Below the pieces are notes generated by a model. The model did no database searches. It saw only the letters and a program-made list of their open reading frames with translations, and had not been told where the DNA came from. A stretch of DNA of 64,000 nt from Nymphaea colorata (Eukaryota; Streptophyta; Magnoliopsida; Nymphaeales; Nymphaeaceae): NCBI RefSeq assembly GCF_008831285.2, contig NC_045148.1:3098001-3162000 (forward strand), written 5' to 3'. The position numbers and the translations under genes are program-made. How positions within the stretch are numbered: position 1 is the first letter of the stretch; every line of letters starts with the position of its first letter. Below, piece by piece: positions 47,593 through 59,444 of the stretch.

Positions 47593-50500
47593 GGACTCAA
47601 TCGGTGGAGAATAAAAAAGTCGCACCAATTCGAAATCCTACTCCCAAGATCTTCTTGAGGTAATTAAAAACCAAAAAACTTAAGCAAATTAATACACAAA
47701 TCTACCTGGCCGAATAGGACTCCGGCGCAAAACCCAATAGGAAAAGAAATACAAGTAAGGGAAACCCAAAATCCTAACTAAAGGCCGTACCTACTACAAA
47801 ATGACTAAGGGGTGTGAGACCATATAAGTGTGAGCGATAAAAGAATACTCTCGCAACTCACTCACAAACTATGCAAACCACAATCTAACGTAACAAACCA
47901 CACCCAAACTCAAAGGATGACTGGCTCACTCGTGGTCGTGTCTTTGGCGAAGGGCCTCTGAGAGACCGCCAAGATGAGAAAAGGCCGAAGCTGGGATAAA
48001 AGCAAATACAAAAGCAAAGATGCAAAAACTACCACCTACGGATTTACAAAGGGGAAAGGGAATGATACCGGTCAAGACTAGCTTGGCAATAGCTTGCAAA
48101 TGGACCCAGGGTGAATTCCAAACCCCCGGGTATTTTCAGCTCCTCTGTTGGAAAGACCAACATTGAAAATTGCCCGCCGGAAGAAGCCGCAAGTTGGCTG
48201 CCGCCTGCAACCGAGGGTTGCCGAAGGACTCCGGAGGATTCCGGCCACTCGTGCCGAGGAAGGCTGAGAGGGGCCAGGTCTTCGCAGCCGCCTACTGCCG
48301 AAGGATGCTGGACACTCGACTAGGCTTGCTGAGGGCGCTGCTGAATGGAAGGGGACAGCCGCCTCTTCTCGGACGCCGAGGGATGCTCTGCCGAGAGCGC
48401 CAGTCTTGCCTGGACGCTGCCGCGCGGGAGCGACCTCCTGTCGCCAATGTGACTCAGCCACGTACGCTAGGGCTGCCGACGAGAATGTGCTAATCGGCTG
48501 AGGATGGGCCGCCTAGTCCAGCAAAGGTGCTGGCCTAAACGACTGTTGTACCTAGTCCTAACAAAGGCTGGGTCAAGGGATAGTTCAGAAGAGCTCTAGG
48601 GAAAGGTTCAATCAATACAGGAAAGGGGGTTAAACTCAGGTAGGCTAGGTGAAGGTGAGATAGGATTAGGGCCGGCTGTAGGTCAAGTGAGCTAAGGACT
48701 AATCCGGGTGAGTGCGGGAGTATACTTGGTTCTATGTGGCTCGGCTAGGGTCAAGTTGACTTAGTTCGAGTTTTGTTTGACTAGGCTAGGTGGGTTCGGA
48801 TGACCAAGGGAGTTCGGATTAGGTAAGGGAGGCTATGGGTGCAATGGGTCCCACTTGCTATCCAAGTGGCATCTAGGGTTTAGGGTGGCCTAAGGGAATG
48901 CAGCGGCCAAAGAGTTTCCTAAATTGGCGCAAGGAGGCCGGACGGCCAGGAGGAAGCTAATCAGGTATGTAAGAAGACTCAGATTGGGTTTCCTAGAATG
49001 GAGGACTAGGTGGAGGCGCGTGAGGCAGCTAAGGAATGAGTAGGGCTGAGTTGGTTATGCCCAGATGGATGGCGCCTACGATGGAGGACACTTGGCCAAG
49101 ATCGACGGCCAAGGTTGATGGCGGCTAGGGTTTTCCTAGCGAAGAGAGGAATTGGGGCCGCTCTTTCCTAAAATGTAGGAAAGTGGATTTGTAGTAGATT
49201 TGTTCTGATTTGGCAAGGGGGCAAAGTGGCTCTTGACGGGATCACTTCTTTCTTGAGTTGGAAACACTTGTTGGAGATGGGTGGTGGAGATCGGATGCGG
49301 TTTAAGGCAAGTGGAAGAAGCCAAAGGGGCGAGCGACAAGATAGGAAAGCGATAAGGGCGTGTGGGGTAAGTTTCCACAAATGGAGGAGAGCGATGGGAC
49401 ACGTGGGGATCTTGATGACATGGAGTGGGGCCCGAGTAGATGGCATGGACCTTGGGCTAGCGGATTTACGACACGTGGACTGATGGAGGGTTGAGAGAGG
49501 GATGCAACTTAGGGTTGACTCACAAAAAGTTTACAGAAAATGCAACAAGGAGCGGCGCGGGGCTAGCCTTCCTAGAATGTAGGAAGAGATAGAACTCGGG
49601 CGGAGGGACGAGGTTGGCCAAATGGGAAAGGAGGGCTGACGCGTGAGAGTGAGGGCTTAGATGAAAGACATGTGGCATGATGTGTGGCTAGGATGGGACC
49701 AAATAGAGAAGGTTTCGGCACTTACCAAAAGTGGAGCCGGTGGCCAAGGAATGCGCACAAGGAGCACCGGTGGCTTGGGCTGAAACCCTAGGCGTTCCAC
49801 CTTAATGTTCACCAAAATACCCATTCGAACACCACGGGAGTTGACTTCAGATTGAAGGCAGATCGGACCTTCTCGCCGAAAGTTACAGCGGTGGCCGGAA
49901 AAAGAGCAGCGGCCATGAGAAAACCATAATTCCGATTGAATGTAGATCTTTGCCTTGAGAGCTCGGATGAACACCGAAATCGGTCGAAATGATCTTCTTC
50001 TTAGGGAGATTCTTTTGATATATTTTGCTTAATGAAATCGTGCCCAAATCTAATCTTTTTTATGATTCTTTTGCTGCTGGAACCATGGACAATGGGAGTG
50101 AAGCCGGGGCTATTTTTATTGATTTTTGATTCTTTTTCACCGGCCGATAACCTTCAAACTTCCTTGGGTTGGGCCAAAACATAGATAGAGGATTCCAAGA
50201 CGTGTAAGAGGTGATCTAAGGTGGATTTCATCATGAAATCTAAGACCCAACTCTCTGGTTTTCACCAAGAGAGAGATCTAGACTCTAGGCCAAACTCTAC
50301 ACTAAAGCAATCTCAATGCGTTGCTTGTAACCGAACTAAGTATCTCAAGGAGTAACCTTATGGAGATGTTGCTATTGAAGTCGCCTGTTTGCACGATCTT
50401 CTTCAATCTTCCCGGATGAGACTTGGCCTCTCAACTCTTGTGTGTTTCAAGAGAAGGCACTAAGGTCTTCTTGTATTTTCATGGGTAGATGCGTGGTCAA

Positions 50501-51420
50501 GAGGAGCCGCAAGTCGCCGGAGCTTTCGTGGATCCTACAGTCGTTGTTCCTTAGGCCGAGGGGTTGAGGAGAGATAAGAGAAACGAAGAAGGAGGAGGAG
50601 AAGAAGGTTGAAGTCGTCGCCAAGGGAGGTGCTGGTTTCCACCAAGGGTTGGAAAAGAAGGGGAATGCGCTACAAAGCAAGGGGACGCAAGGGGGAAGGA
50701 GGAGAGCACCACCACGGGAGAGGGGAGGCACGCGAGAGAGGAAGATAGGAGAGTTTGAGAGAAGAGAGAGAAAACAATCTCACAAAATGAGAAATGCAAT
50801 TCCAAAAAGCCTATGAATTACAAAGTGTGAGAAGCTTATATACATCCTACTATGACTCGGTTCACAAGTGGAACAAACCCGTTCACTCTCTGCCAAATCA
50901 ATGCTTGAATGAAACAAGACACAATCTGTCTCGATATTTACAAAGTGAATCAAAGTGCATAAGCAAATAACATAAGCAAATTAGGCAAAACGCCCCTAAG
51001 CTACTAAACCTCCCTTGAGCCTTGTGAGCCCAAGGTGGGGACCTCGTCTAGGTTGCCGCCCAAACTTCAGATTTTGATGTCGTGCTAGACCCGTGTGGCC
51101 TACACAAATCACCTAGGTTCTTTGGCCTAGATCGCCTCATTGGATCGTGGATCGAGACTCGTATTGGGATTAGACTCTTCTAGATTGAGGAGTCCTAACT
51201 TGGGTCCAATAGGACCTTGAAGAGTATCCGTGAATTGCTTGCACTTGATCCTAGTTCCACTCCTCCTGCTGCAACTTGTTCAAGTGCCGATGTAACCTCT
51301 GGCTGATCTGAATCATTCTGAAGTGATTGAGACCAAATGGCCGCAGGTCTGCACCCATGCCGGCTGGTCTCTGCCTGTTCTACGCCTATAGGGTTTGAAC
51401 CTATAGTATGGTCCATAACA
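47593..51420 (-). repeat. Long LTR-like unit 2 (3.8 kb, non-coding), abutting unit 1
   Basis: Begins GGACTCAATCGGTGGAGA, equivalent to position 16 of unit 1, and ends GGTCCATAACA. Shared landmarks in the same order include CCCAATAGGAA, the CCTAGCGAAGAGAGGAA block, the minus-strand TATA (50835-50843) and AAACTTC before the CTAGACCCGTGTGGCCTA region. GAGTT follows at 51421-51425, one base different from GAGTC before unit 1. No gag, PBS or pol sequence lies between the units. Confidence 0.7.
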
Positions 51421-51425
51421 GAGTT

Positions 51426-51435
51426 TGTTAGGACC
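51426..51435. repeat. Ten-base start of a further unit copy
   Basis: TGTTAGGACC, identical to the first ten bases of unit 1, lies between GAGTT and the gypsy LTR at 51436. It may be a third unit cut short or part of the original target. Confidence 0.4.
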
Positions 51436-51955
51436 TGTCACGGACCCTTAACCTAGAGCCTATGGAACCACTGCCCTAAGACCGGTCAGCTATCCCAAGA
51501 TCTCTCGAGGTAGCGTCGAACAAGTCTACGATTAATTCTTTACAATCAACACCCACCAGACATAAATCAACGGCTTAAGATTTCCCTTGGTAAGGATACA
51601 AGAGGCTAACCCGCCCTCGGTCTCAACCTGAAGTGAGAAGCGAGAAGAGAAGAGACAGCTATGCTTTGGGGAGATATGCGTAGGATTGAGTCGGCAATGG
51701 GGGTTTTCCAGCCACCACCACCATCGACGAACTCCTGTCTTCACTCTGGCCAGAACCACAGGCTGGAGGGCGTCGGAATACACCACCTCATAGGGCAGGG
51801 GAAGAGAGAAGCGAGAGCCACAAGCTTAATTCAATTCAATAATTCCGGATATCCGAAAATGGCTTACAACTTAGTTTAAATAGTACTAGGGCATCTCGGG
51901 TTTCTAAGACCTAATCGAAATGGTACATTGATTCAACATAAATGACTCAACTCAA
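51436..51955 (-). repeat. 3' LTR of the gypsy element (truncated)
   Basis: Shares its first about 200 bp with 56453-56660, including CCCAAGATCTCTCGAGGTAG. The segment ATGGTACATTGATTCAA (51920-51936) recurs at 58039-58055. A TATA-like CTATTTAAAC lies on the minus strand near 51880. The integrase frame begins directly at the right boundary. Confidence 0.65.
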
Positions 51956-52625
51956 CGATTTGTTCACGATCTCGGTTTGTCCATCAATCTGGGGGTGATT
52001 CACAGTACTAAACTGTAGTCTCTTACCCATTAGCTTCATGTATTCTCCCTAAAACGCTCCAACAAAAATGGAATCCTGATCACAGATAATTGACTGTCGC
52101 ATCACATGTAGCTTTTCTACATATTCCTGATAGGTGTTGGCCACAAGGGGCCGTTGATATAGCTTAGGTAGAGGAGCGAAGTGGTTGTATTTGGTCAGCC
52201 TATCGACCACTACCAAGATGGCCTCCTTGTTCTCCGAATGAGGTAGTGCATCTATTAAATCCATGCTCACATCTGTCCAAGGCTTGAAAGGAACGGGTAA
52301 GGGATTCAGGTGGCCAAGTGGTTGGATGGCTTCATATTTCTCACGTCAACATATTTCGCATTGTTTCACGTAGTTCTTCACATCCATCTTGATGTCGCTC
52401 CCCCAGAATTGTTCCTTCACTCTTTGTAACGTTTTGGTTTTGCCACCATGGCCAGCCGAAGGGGTTGAGTGAAAATGATGCATCAAGTTTTGCTTGATTG
52501 CCAAATTTGGTGGGACTACCACCCGCTTCTTTCTTAAGAGCAAGTTCCCTTGAACCGAATAATGAGTGGTTGATCCTGGGTTCTGTTCGAGGGATGCCTT
52601 GATAAGTCTTAACCCTTCATCCACC
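51956..52625 (-). pseudogene. Gypsy integrase (truncated)
   Basis: The zinc-binding part HHFHSTPSAGHGGKTKT..YVKQCEIC (52540-52346) is followed by the core: SMDLIDALPHSE, VVVDRLTKYNHF and ICDQDSIF (52270-52049). After a frameshift comes HPQIDGQTEIVNK (about 51990-51955), which supplies the catalytic Glu. Sequence beyond this, including the integrase C-terminus and any chromodomain, is missing and the LTR follows at once. Confidence 0.85.
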
Positions 52626-52764
52626 TGCTATTCCTGGGTTATTCTTTCCCACAAATCGGTACTTACAACCGATAGGTTAACTAGGGAAACCTTGATGAGT
52701 TTTAGCTCTTCATCCACCTGTTGGTCCTAGGCTATTCCTTCCCACCAATTGGTATTTACAACTG

Positions 52765-54015
52765 TTAAGTTAGCCAATTGCTCACGTAATCTCGAGAGTA
52801 CATCTGCCGCATTGTTCTCTGGCCCACGCTTGTATTCGATGTCAAAATCATACCCCAATAGTTTTCCCAGCCACCTTTGTTGGGTTGGGTTGACACCCTT
52901 TGCCTGAGCATGAACTTCAAGCTATTTTGATCCGTCTTGACCATGAATCTATGACCTATGAGGTATGACCTCCACTTCTCTATTGCAACCACAATGGCTA
53001 AGAGCTCTTTCTCGTAGGTTGAGAGCGGCTTTGCCTTGTTTGTGAGAGCTTTTGACATATATCCTACGGGATGTCCTTCTTGACTTAGCACTGCTCCCAC
53101 ACCTACCTCACATGCATCCGTTTCCACGGTGAATGTCTTACTGAAATCGGGTAAGGTAAGCACCGGAGTTGACATTAGTGCTGCTTTCAGATTTTCGAAT
53201 GCTGCCCGAGCTTTATCCGACCAAGTGAATGCCCCCTTTTTGGTCATTTGTGTCAACAGGGCAGCTATTTGCCCGTAGCCCTTAATGAACCGATGATAGT
53301 AGCCGGTTAGCCCCAAAAATCCACCCAAGCTCTTCAAGTCTTTTGGCAAGGGCCATTTGTCCATTGCGTGTAGCTTGTCGGGGTCAGCTTGTACCCCTTC
53401 CTTGGACACAATGTGCCCTAAATACCCTATTGACGCCTGGCCGAGGCTGCATTTCGATCTCTTGGTGAAAAGTTGGTTCTTCTTCAAGATATTCAAGACC
53501 ATAGTGAGATAAGCTGCATGTTGCTCCAATGATCGACTATAAATGAGGATATTGTCGAAGAACACCAAGACAAAATGCCTGAGATGGCACCTGAAGACAT
53601 CATTCATACACCTTTGAAAGGTGGCTGGCGCGTTGGTTAAGCCAAAGGACATAACCATGAACTCATAATGCCCATCGTGAGTTCGAAAGGCAATTTTTGC
53701 TACATCCTCTTCATGCATTCCGATTTGATGGTAGCCTGACCTTAGATCAATCTTGAAAAATATACATGCTCCTGCTAATTCGTCCAAGAGTTTGTCTATC
53801 ACTGGAATTGGGTGGCGATCATTCACTGTTGTCTCGCTGAGGGCCTGGTAATCTACACAAAATTGCCACATATTATCCTTTTTTTTCACCAAGAGAACCA
53901 GGAAGGAAAATGGGCTACAGTTGGGTCTTATAATTCTTCCTCCCAGCATTTCCTTCATGAGTTTCTCTATTTCTACTTCCTGTGTGTGGCCATATCTGTA
54001 TGGCTGCACATTCAC
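52765..54015 (-). pseudogene. Gypsy reverse transcriptase and RNase H with mutated active site
   Basis: 416 open codons. RT motifs: [50 protein letters not shown] and the catalytic box FVLVFFDNILIYS. The second Asp of the FFDD box is Asn (codon AAT at 53553-53551, from GAC/T by one transition), which should abolish polymerisation. FLGLTGYYHRFI and the RNase H segment [46 protein letters not shown] follow. The frame is intact although the enzyme is dead, so the substitution alone is a clear disabling change. Confidence 0.95.
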
Positions 54016-54256
54016 AGGCTCCGGGCCTTGGGTTAAGATGATGCAGTGATCATAAGCTCGGCGAGGTTGCCGTCCCTTTGGTTCCTCAAATAGGTTTGGA
54101 AATTGGCCTATAACCTTTTCTATTTCTGTTCGAACCTAATCCATTCCTCCCCCTTGGCTGGCATTTCAATTGCCATTGCGACAACCCAAAAGGTCGGCTG
54201 TTGTGCCTCGATGGCTTTGAGGGTTGCCTTCGGCTCTACATTTGTACCGACTGCCC

Positions 54257-54763
54257 TTAGACAAGCTGGTCACCACCCTCTTTAGCAAAGGACATGCTCA
54301 TGTCCTTGAAGTTCCAAGATATGTCACCGAAAGTTTTCAACCATTTTACGCCTAGCACCACATCTACTCCGCCTATCAGAAGGACGGGAAGATCGATGGT
54401 GAACGACGTTTTTTGCATGCTGAGTGACACATCCGAGCATTTTTGCGTGCACACGATTTTAGACCCGTCTCCTACCATGACTGGAATGGGTAGTTGCTAT
54501 TCCAATTTGCAGCCAGCCGCACGGGCTGCCTCTTCATTCACAAAATTGTGAGTGGCTCCCCAATCTAAGAGCACCAGAACTTTGTGTCCTCCTATCTTGC
54601 CAATAACCCTCATCGCGCTTGGTCGCTTCGGGTCGGTTAAGGCATGGCACGTCCCTTCCTCCTCCTCAGGATTATTAGTCTCTAGGTGGGGCTCATTAGT
54701 TTGATACGGTCCCGCCTCGGCTTCGGATTCATTTTCCTCTTCCTCATCACTGCCATCAATCAC
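54257..54763 (-). pseudogene. Gypsy protease with altered catalytic triad
   Basis: The active-site loop reads [11 protein letters not shown]. The usual Ser or Thr after the catalytic Asp is Trp (TGG at 54562-54560), which is not compatible with a normal retropepsin. The second half (54478-54257) contains [20 protein letters not shown], typical of gypsy protease ends. A frameshift near 54490 separates the halves. An acidic linker ([12 protein letters not shown]) precedes the protease. Confidence 0.9.
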
Positions 54764-56222
54764 TTCGAGGAGTTGGAAGGTTTTGCACTTGTGGCTTTTT
54801 TGGCCATGGCGTTTTGCATTTAAAGCATTGGTTATTCTTGATCATGTTGTCTATCTCTTGCCAACTGATATAAGTTGCGGTCGCCCTTTCTTGGTGGGTT
54901 CCTTTGGCCTCTTCCTTCTTGTAGGGTAGAGGCTTCTTGGTCGGTATCGGCTTATGCCTGCTAGGCTCGTGATAACGTGCCGACTTCCATAATGCCTCAA
55001 GTCGTTTGGTTCGACCCTCTACTACCTAGCTTCGGCAAAGCACTCCACGAGGTCATTATACTTCTTGCGTTGGACCTCAATCTTGACTTCTTCTTTTAGG
55101 CCAGCAATATTGGTGCCTATCAAAGACCTGGTAGTCCAGTCCACCATTGCTGAAAGGCTTTCAAACTTACTTTGATAGTCCTGAACAGACCCGGTTTGAA
55201 CTAGATCCTTGAGCTCAATGTCAAAATCCATATATGCTTTATTTCTGAATCTAGTTTGTAGTCCGTCGGTAAAATTTTCCTAAGTGACTTGGGGGTGATT
55301 TCTCTTGAACCATCGGTACCACTTGGATGCTTAGAATGGCCATAGAGATCCATTCATCTTCGGGCATAATATGGCAGTCAAAATACACTTCGGCTTTGAA
55401 GAGCCAATCTTTTGCATCCTTGCCCGAGAACTTAGGTAAGTCAATCTTGACGGTGGGGGTTCTCCTTGCCGTTTGGAACCTCTGGTTCCTTCCTTGATAA
55501 TACTCTCTTTCTTGGCCATCTTGTTCCTCCTCATATTCACTTTCGGCCCATTCTCGGTTCCCATCATAGTCACCAAATTGGAGGCCCCTTTGCTGATTGT
55601 TGGGCCTGAATCTGCTGCCAAAGTCCAGCGCCCGTCTACGAATGTCTTGTCTGCTCTCGTGACCGGTTCTCTCATGGTCGTGTCTTGTGCCAAAGTTCAG
55701 CACTTGTTGCTGTCCACGACTGCCAGGTCCACCTTCGTGGCCTGTTCTCTCTGGGCTGCATCTTGTGTCATAGTTTGGCAATTGTTGCTGTCCACGGCTG
55801 CCTTGTCTGCCTTTGTGACTGCTTCCCTCATGGCCGTAGGGTTGGTCAAAGGTCAAGCCGCCCACAGGTGGCAGAAATGGTGGATTTCCCAAAGGTGTTT
55901 TGCCCTTATCCATGTTCGGATTAGGCCTGGGTGGGGGATAATCATTGTGCTCCATTCTTTGCATTAGGAGGTTCTGGCAGTTGATAAGGGACGCCATTAT
56001 TTGTTTCATTTGGTCATCCCATTCATCAAGCTTACTAAGTGACTTCTTGTACTCGTGAAGCTCGTGCCTAATTTGATTGACATGTGACTCCAACGAAGAG
56101 ACTCGCACTTGGCTTATAACTTCCACATGGTGAAGAGTTTCCTCTTGTTGCTCCTCCTTGTTGGACTCTGCAAGTTCCACTTCAGGTGAGTCCATGATCA
56201 GCTGCTTGTTTTTCTTACCCAT
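54764..56222 (-). pseudogene. Gypsy gag
   Basis: The ATG at 56222-56220 starts MGKKNKQLIMDS; this start is chosen because the related gag at 58931 begins in the same manner (MAKKGKHTVIDS). Then come a coiled coil (about residues 45-100), a Gly/Gln/Arg-rich spacer with repeated GHEGRQGSRGQQQ-like units (55900-55600) and the capsid start KIDLPKFSGKDAKDWLFKAE. A frameshift near 55250 leads into DFDIELKDLVQTGSVQDYQ (55231-55022). A zinc knuckle ([15 protein letters not shown] with a one-base shift) lies near 54820-54780. Confidence 0.88.
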
Positions 56223-56438
56223 TAAGACTTCGGGTACTTTGTTGTTCTCATGGATACCGCGGCTACAGAATTCCCAAACGTTGAATTCTAACTTAAAACC
56301 CACTGACTACATCCCGCACTCTAAAATTCTGCCCCTCAAGTGACTCTAATAGCAACTATTGTGTTGGTATCAGTCGGTACAATACAGTTGATCACTGCTA
56401 AAAAACCGTCTGATAATGGCTAGTGGCCGCCCTGAGAT

Positions 56439-56450
56439 GCTCTGATACCA
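56439..56450 (-). promoter_or_regulatory. Primer binding site of the gypsy element
   Basis: Minus-strand TGGTATCAGAGC, the exact initiator-Met PBS, two bases after the 5' LTR end at 56453. Confidence 0.95.
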
Positions 56451-56452
56451 AC

Positions 56453-58090
56453 TGTCGCGTACCCTTCACCTAGAGCCTGTGGAACCACTGCCCTAAGACC
56501 GATCCGCTATCCCAAGATCTCTCGAGGTAGCGTCGGACAAGCCTACGATTAATTCTTTAGAATCAACATCCACCGGACATGAATCCCTATCTTAAGATTT
56601 TCCTGGGTAAGGATACAAGTGAGGCTAACTTGCTCACGGTCTCAACCTACTACAAGACTAGGGGTCGAAGGCCTTACAACCGTAGCGATACAATTTAGTA
56701 CACTCGGCTCACTCATCAATCCATGCATACATTCAACCACAACCTAAGTTCGGCCAAACCACGCCTGCCCTAAGGAGGTCACACTAGCCCACAACTGGAT
56801 CCTTGACCGAGGGTCACAGATGAGTCACAGTTGGTAGCAATTGGCAACTGCCGGGGTTGAAAGAAAAAACACTCGCCCACGTTCTATAGGGGGTTCAGGA
56901 GTTACCTGGCCGAAGAATTCGGCTGTCGGCAAGGGGACTAAGAGAAGACTAGTAGCCTAGCCTACTTCTCAGCCAATGCAGCTATGGAAGGAAGGCTCGG
57001 CCCACCTGGCCGAGAGTTCCGTGATTGATCCAGAAGAGTTTCGACCCGCTGGGTCGGGAGTTACGACAGCAAGTGGCTCGGCCCGCCTGGCCGAGGGAAC
57101 GCCTGGACTCAAATGAGGGAGGCCGACCCGCCTAGTTGGAGATGATGAGATGGCACAGACGTTGCGCTGATGGAGACACGGACAGCCCTTTGGGGTCAGT
57201 CCTAACTGCAGATTTCCTAGGCAAAGGTGGCCCAAGCTCGCACGAAGGATTGAGCTCGGGTAGGAAGTGGGGAATGGAAACGAGCAGGGTGGCTGGACAT
57301 TCCTAGCCTTCTTACTCTCGATGAGTTCACGAGTAAGCAAGGCCGGGGTCTAGGGAGGCTAGATGTGTTCATGGATTAGGTATGGCGAAAGGGGTTGAGT
57401 AGGTCTGATAGGTTGAGCTAAGTCACAAGAGGCTAGGGACTGGGTTAGGTTGACTGAGGCTGGGGTCTGGGTTCGGTGACCTCGAGTTAGGTTTCGGGTC
57501 GGAGGATGGGATAAAGGTGAGTTAAGGCTAAGTTGACATTACGAGGGCGGTTAAGAGAGGGATTAATGGCTAAGGAGGGATTACGAGGAGAGGGGAGGGT
57601 TGCGAGGTGAGTAGAGACTTACCTTGAATGCACCTAGGGGTCTTGAAGGGCTTGGGCCATCAGATGATGACATGTGGCAGATGGAACGGTGAAGATGGAG
57701 GGCTTGAGGCTTGGATGCCTCGAACTTTGACACCGGGAGCACAATGGGTCACGCGGGAAAGTTAATGAACTCTGGGTCCCACGAATGGCTTAAATGCCTT
57801 CTCCAAAAGACAAAACTACCCTTCTCAACTTTGGTCCCGATTTATGAACAAATTAATTGGACAAGGGCAATTCGACAGGAAGTTCAGAAGTGACACCAAA
57901 AATATAGCAGCGGCAGAAAATCCGGCCACCGATTTGCGCAATACTCAGCCGCTTCTCATCAGATTTGGTTGGAACTTGGCTCACTCACAGCTAGGACTTG
58001 GGCGATCTCTGTCAACTATTGTCCCGGCTTTTCTGAGATGGTACATTGATTCAATGTCGACTCAACTTAAAAGCAAACACACTTGACTAC
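56453..58090 (-). repeat. 5' LTR of the gypsy element (right limit uncertain)
   Basis: Begins at 56453 and matches the 3' LTR for about 200 bp. It then contains about 1.37 kb not present in the 3' LTR before the shared word at 58039-58055. The extra part has the same style as the long units at 43878-51420 (for example ACAACCGTAG, TCACTCATCAATCCATGCA). Confidence 0.6.
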
Positions 58091-58489
58091 TAAACGAACT
58101 GAGACGGACTTCAAAAGGTCTCGGCACCAACGAGACTCGATCCTAAACTACAGCGGAGGACTTGGTTGGACTCGACCTGGGCTCGTTTCCACTTGGATCA
58201 CTTGGGTTCGGACTTCTACTACTTGAGCTCTGCCTCATGATGCCGAACTATTCTGCTCGCCTAACCTCACCGACTGGGCGTTGCTGCCTGTGTCTTCTCC
58301 TGTTGTGCCTGGACGTTGCTCGGCCTTTGCTGTTGCTGTTGTCTACCTCTGCTTGAGCGCCTGGCCGCTGCTCGGCCAGCGCTGTTGCTGCTGCCTGCCT
58401 GCCCTCAGCCATCCCGACCAAGGCTGTTAGCCTCTACGTCCGTGCTTGGCTGATGACACTCGGCCAGCACTGTCGCTTGGCGCCTGGCC

Positions 58490-58931
58490 TGCTACCTTCG
58501 GCTATGTGGCTTTGCTATCTCAGGGCAGTTTTCTTGGTCGGGTGAGTAATGACACTGCCCTCCATTTTGTCCTCTGCTTGCTCTACTAGGTCCGCCTTGA
58601 GATTGCAATGGAACTGGTTTGGGGTTAGGAGTTGCGCCCAATAGTCCCTTTTCTTTACCTTGACCTTGAGGTGGCATTTGGTTCGATCTTCTACTAGCTT
58701 CTTGATGGGTAGAGATGTCATCTCTTTGATCTCTTCTAGCTCATTAAGCTTAGTAAGTTGCCTCTCGTACTCAGAGATTTCATGTTGTATGCGGAGTACC
58801 TCATTCTCGATATGCATCATCCTCTCTATGGCATGGGTCTCTAATTTAGCAGAAGGCTGCTCTTCCTGGACCGAAGTGTCCTCTTCCACATCCAGTGAGT
58901 CAATCACTGTGTGCTTGCCCTTTTTTGCCAT
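58490..58931 (-). pseudogene. Gag start of a second, related gypsy element
   Basis: The ATG at 58931-58929 begins MAKKGKHTVIDSLDVEE, followed by a coiled coil (IENEVLRIQHEISEYERQLT), alignable by eye to the gag at 56222. The frame ends near 58515 and continues as degenerate Gln/Ala-rich sequence to about 58100. No capsid, protease or pol remains, probably because the neighbouring element or a deletion removed them. Confidence 0.75.
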
Positions 58932-59430
58932 GGTAAGGGCTAACAAACTCTAAACAATATCCGAAACACTAAGCTGTACTAAATCCGAAAATCCAATTGC
59001 TTAAGAAAATCTGAAATCTAATCTAACACTGACGGTTGAAGACCATTGTTTTGCCGTGTGAGTGTAGGAAGGCAAGGGAGACGGGTTGGCCCGCCTGTAG
59101 CCCCGCCCACCTGGCACCTCAGCTACCACACCTCTCTCTTGGTCGGGCTCAAAGATAGAGCCTAAATTGTCGCGTCCTCCAGACGCCTTGGCAACGCACC
59201 TCGAGCTCAGCTACCCTTGGGCATGTAAGGCACACAGCCCTTAGCTTAGCCTAAAGTGTTGGCAAGCTGGCCGAAGACAACACTCTCCAAAACTGTCCTA
59301 ACCGAGAGTAAGAATTCCAAAACCTTAACCTCTTCATGAAATCCGGAGTCTTAAACACTGAAAACTGAAATCCAAAACTGTTGCAACTTCAATTCCAAAG
59401 TTGTAATCTTCTAGCTGCTCCCAAGATTGG
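58932..59430 (-). other. Leader between PBS and gag of the second gypsy element
   Basis: About 500 bp of non-coding sequence in the position of the 5' UTR. No ORF. Confidence 0.6.
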
Positions 59431-59442
59431 TCTGACACCAAA
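59431..59442 (-). promoter_or_regulatory. Degenerate primer binding site
   Basis: Minus strand TGGTGTCAGACC, matching the initiator-Met PBS TGGTATCAGAGC at 10 of 12 positions and placed between the gag leader and the LTR-like sequence. Confidence 0.7.
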
Positions 59443-59444
59443 TT

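Larger units (their letters stand above)
51436..58090 (-). mobile_element. Ty3/gypsy retrotransposon, defective
   Basis: Minus-strand order: 5' LTR, initiator-Met PBS, gag, protease, RT-RNase H, integrase, 3' LTR. The LTR termini TGTCACGGACCC (51436) and TGTCGCGTACCC (56453) start two copies that match well for about 200 bp and then diverge. The element end at the right, near 58090, is uncertain. Integrase is cut off straight after its catalytic core, so no chromodomain or purine tract remains. Catalytic residues are substituted in protease and RT. Confidence 0.85.

Noticed and set aside
48078-48493. Overlapping 127- and 107-codon ORFs on opposite strands
   Set aside because: Inside LTR-like unit 2; the corresponding positions in unit 1 do not keep the same frames, so they are not conserved coding sequence.
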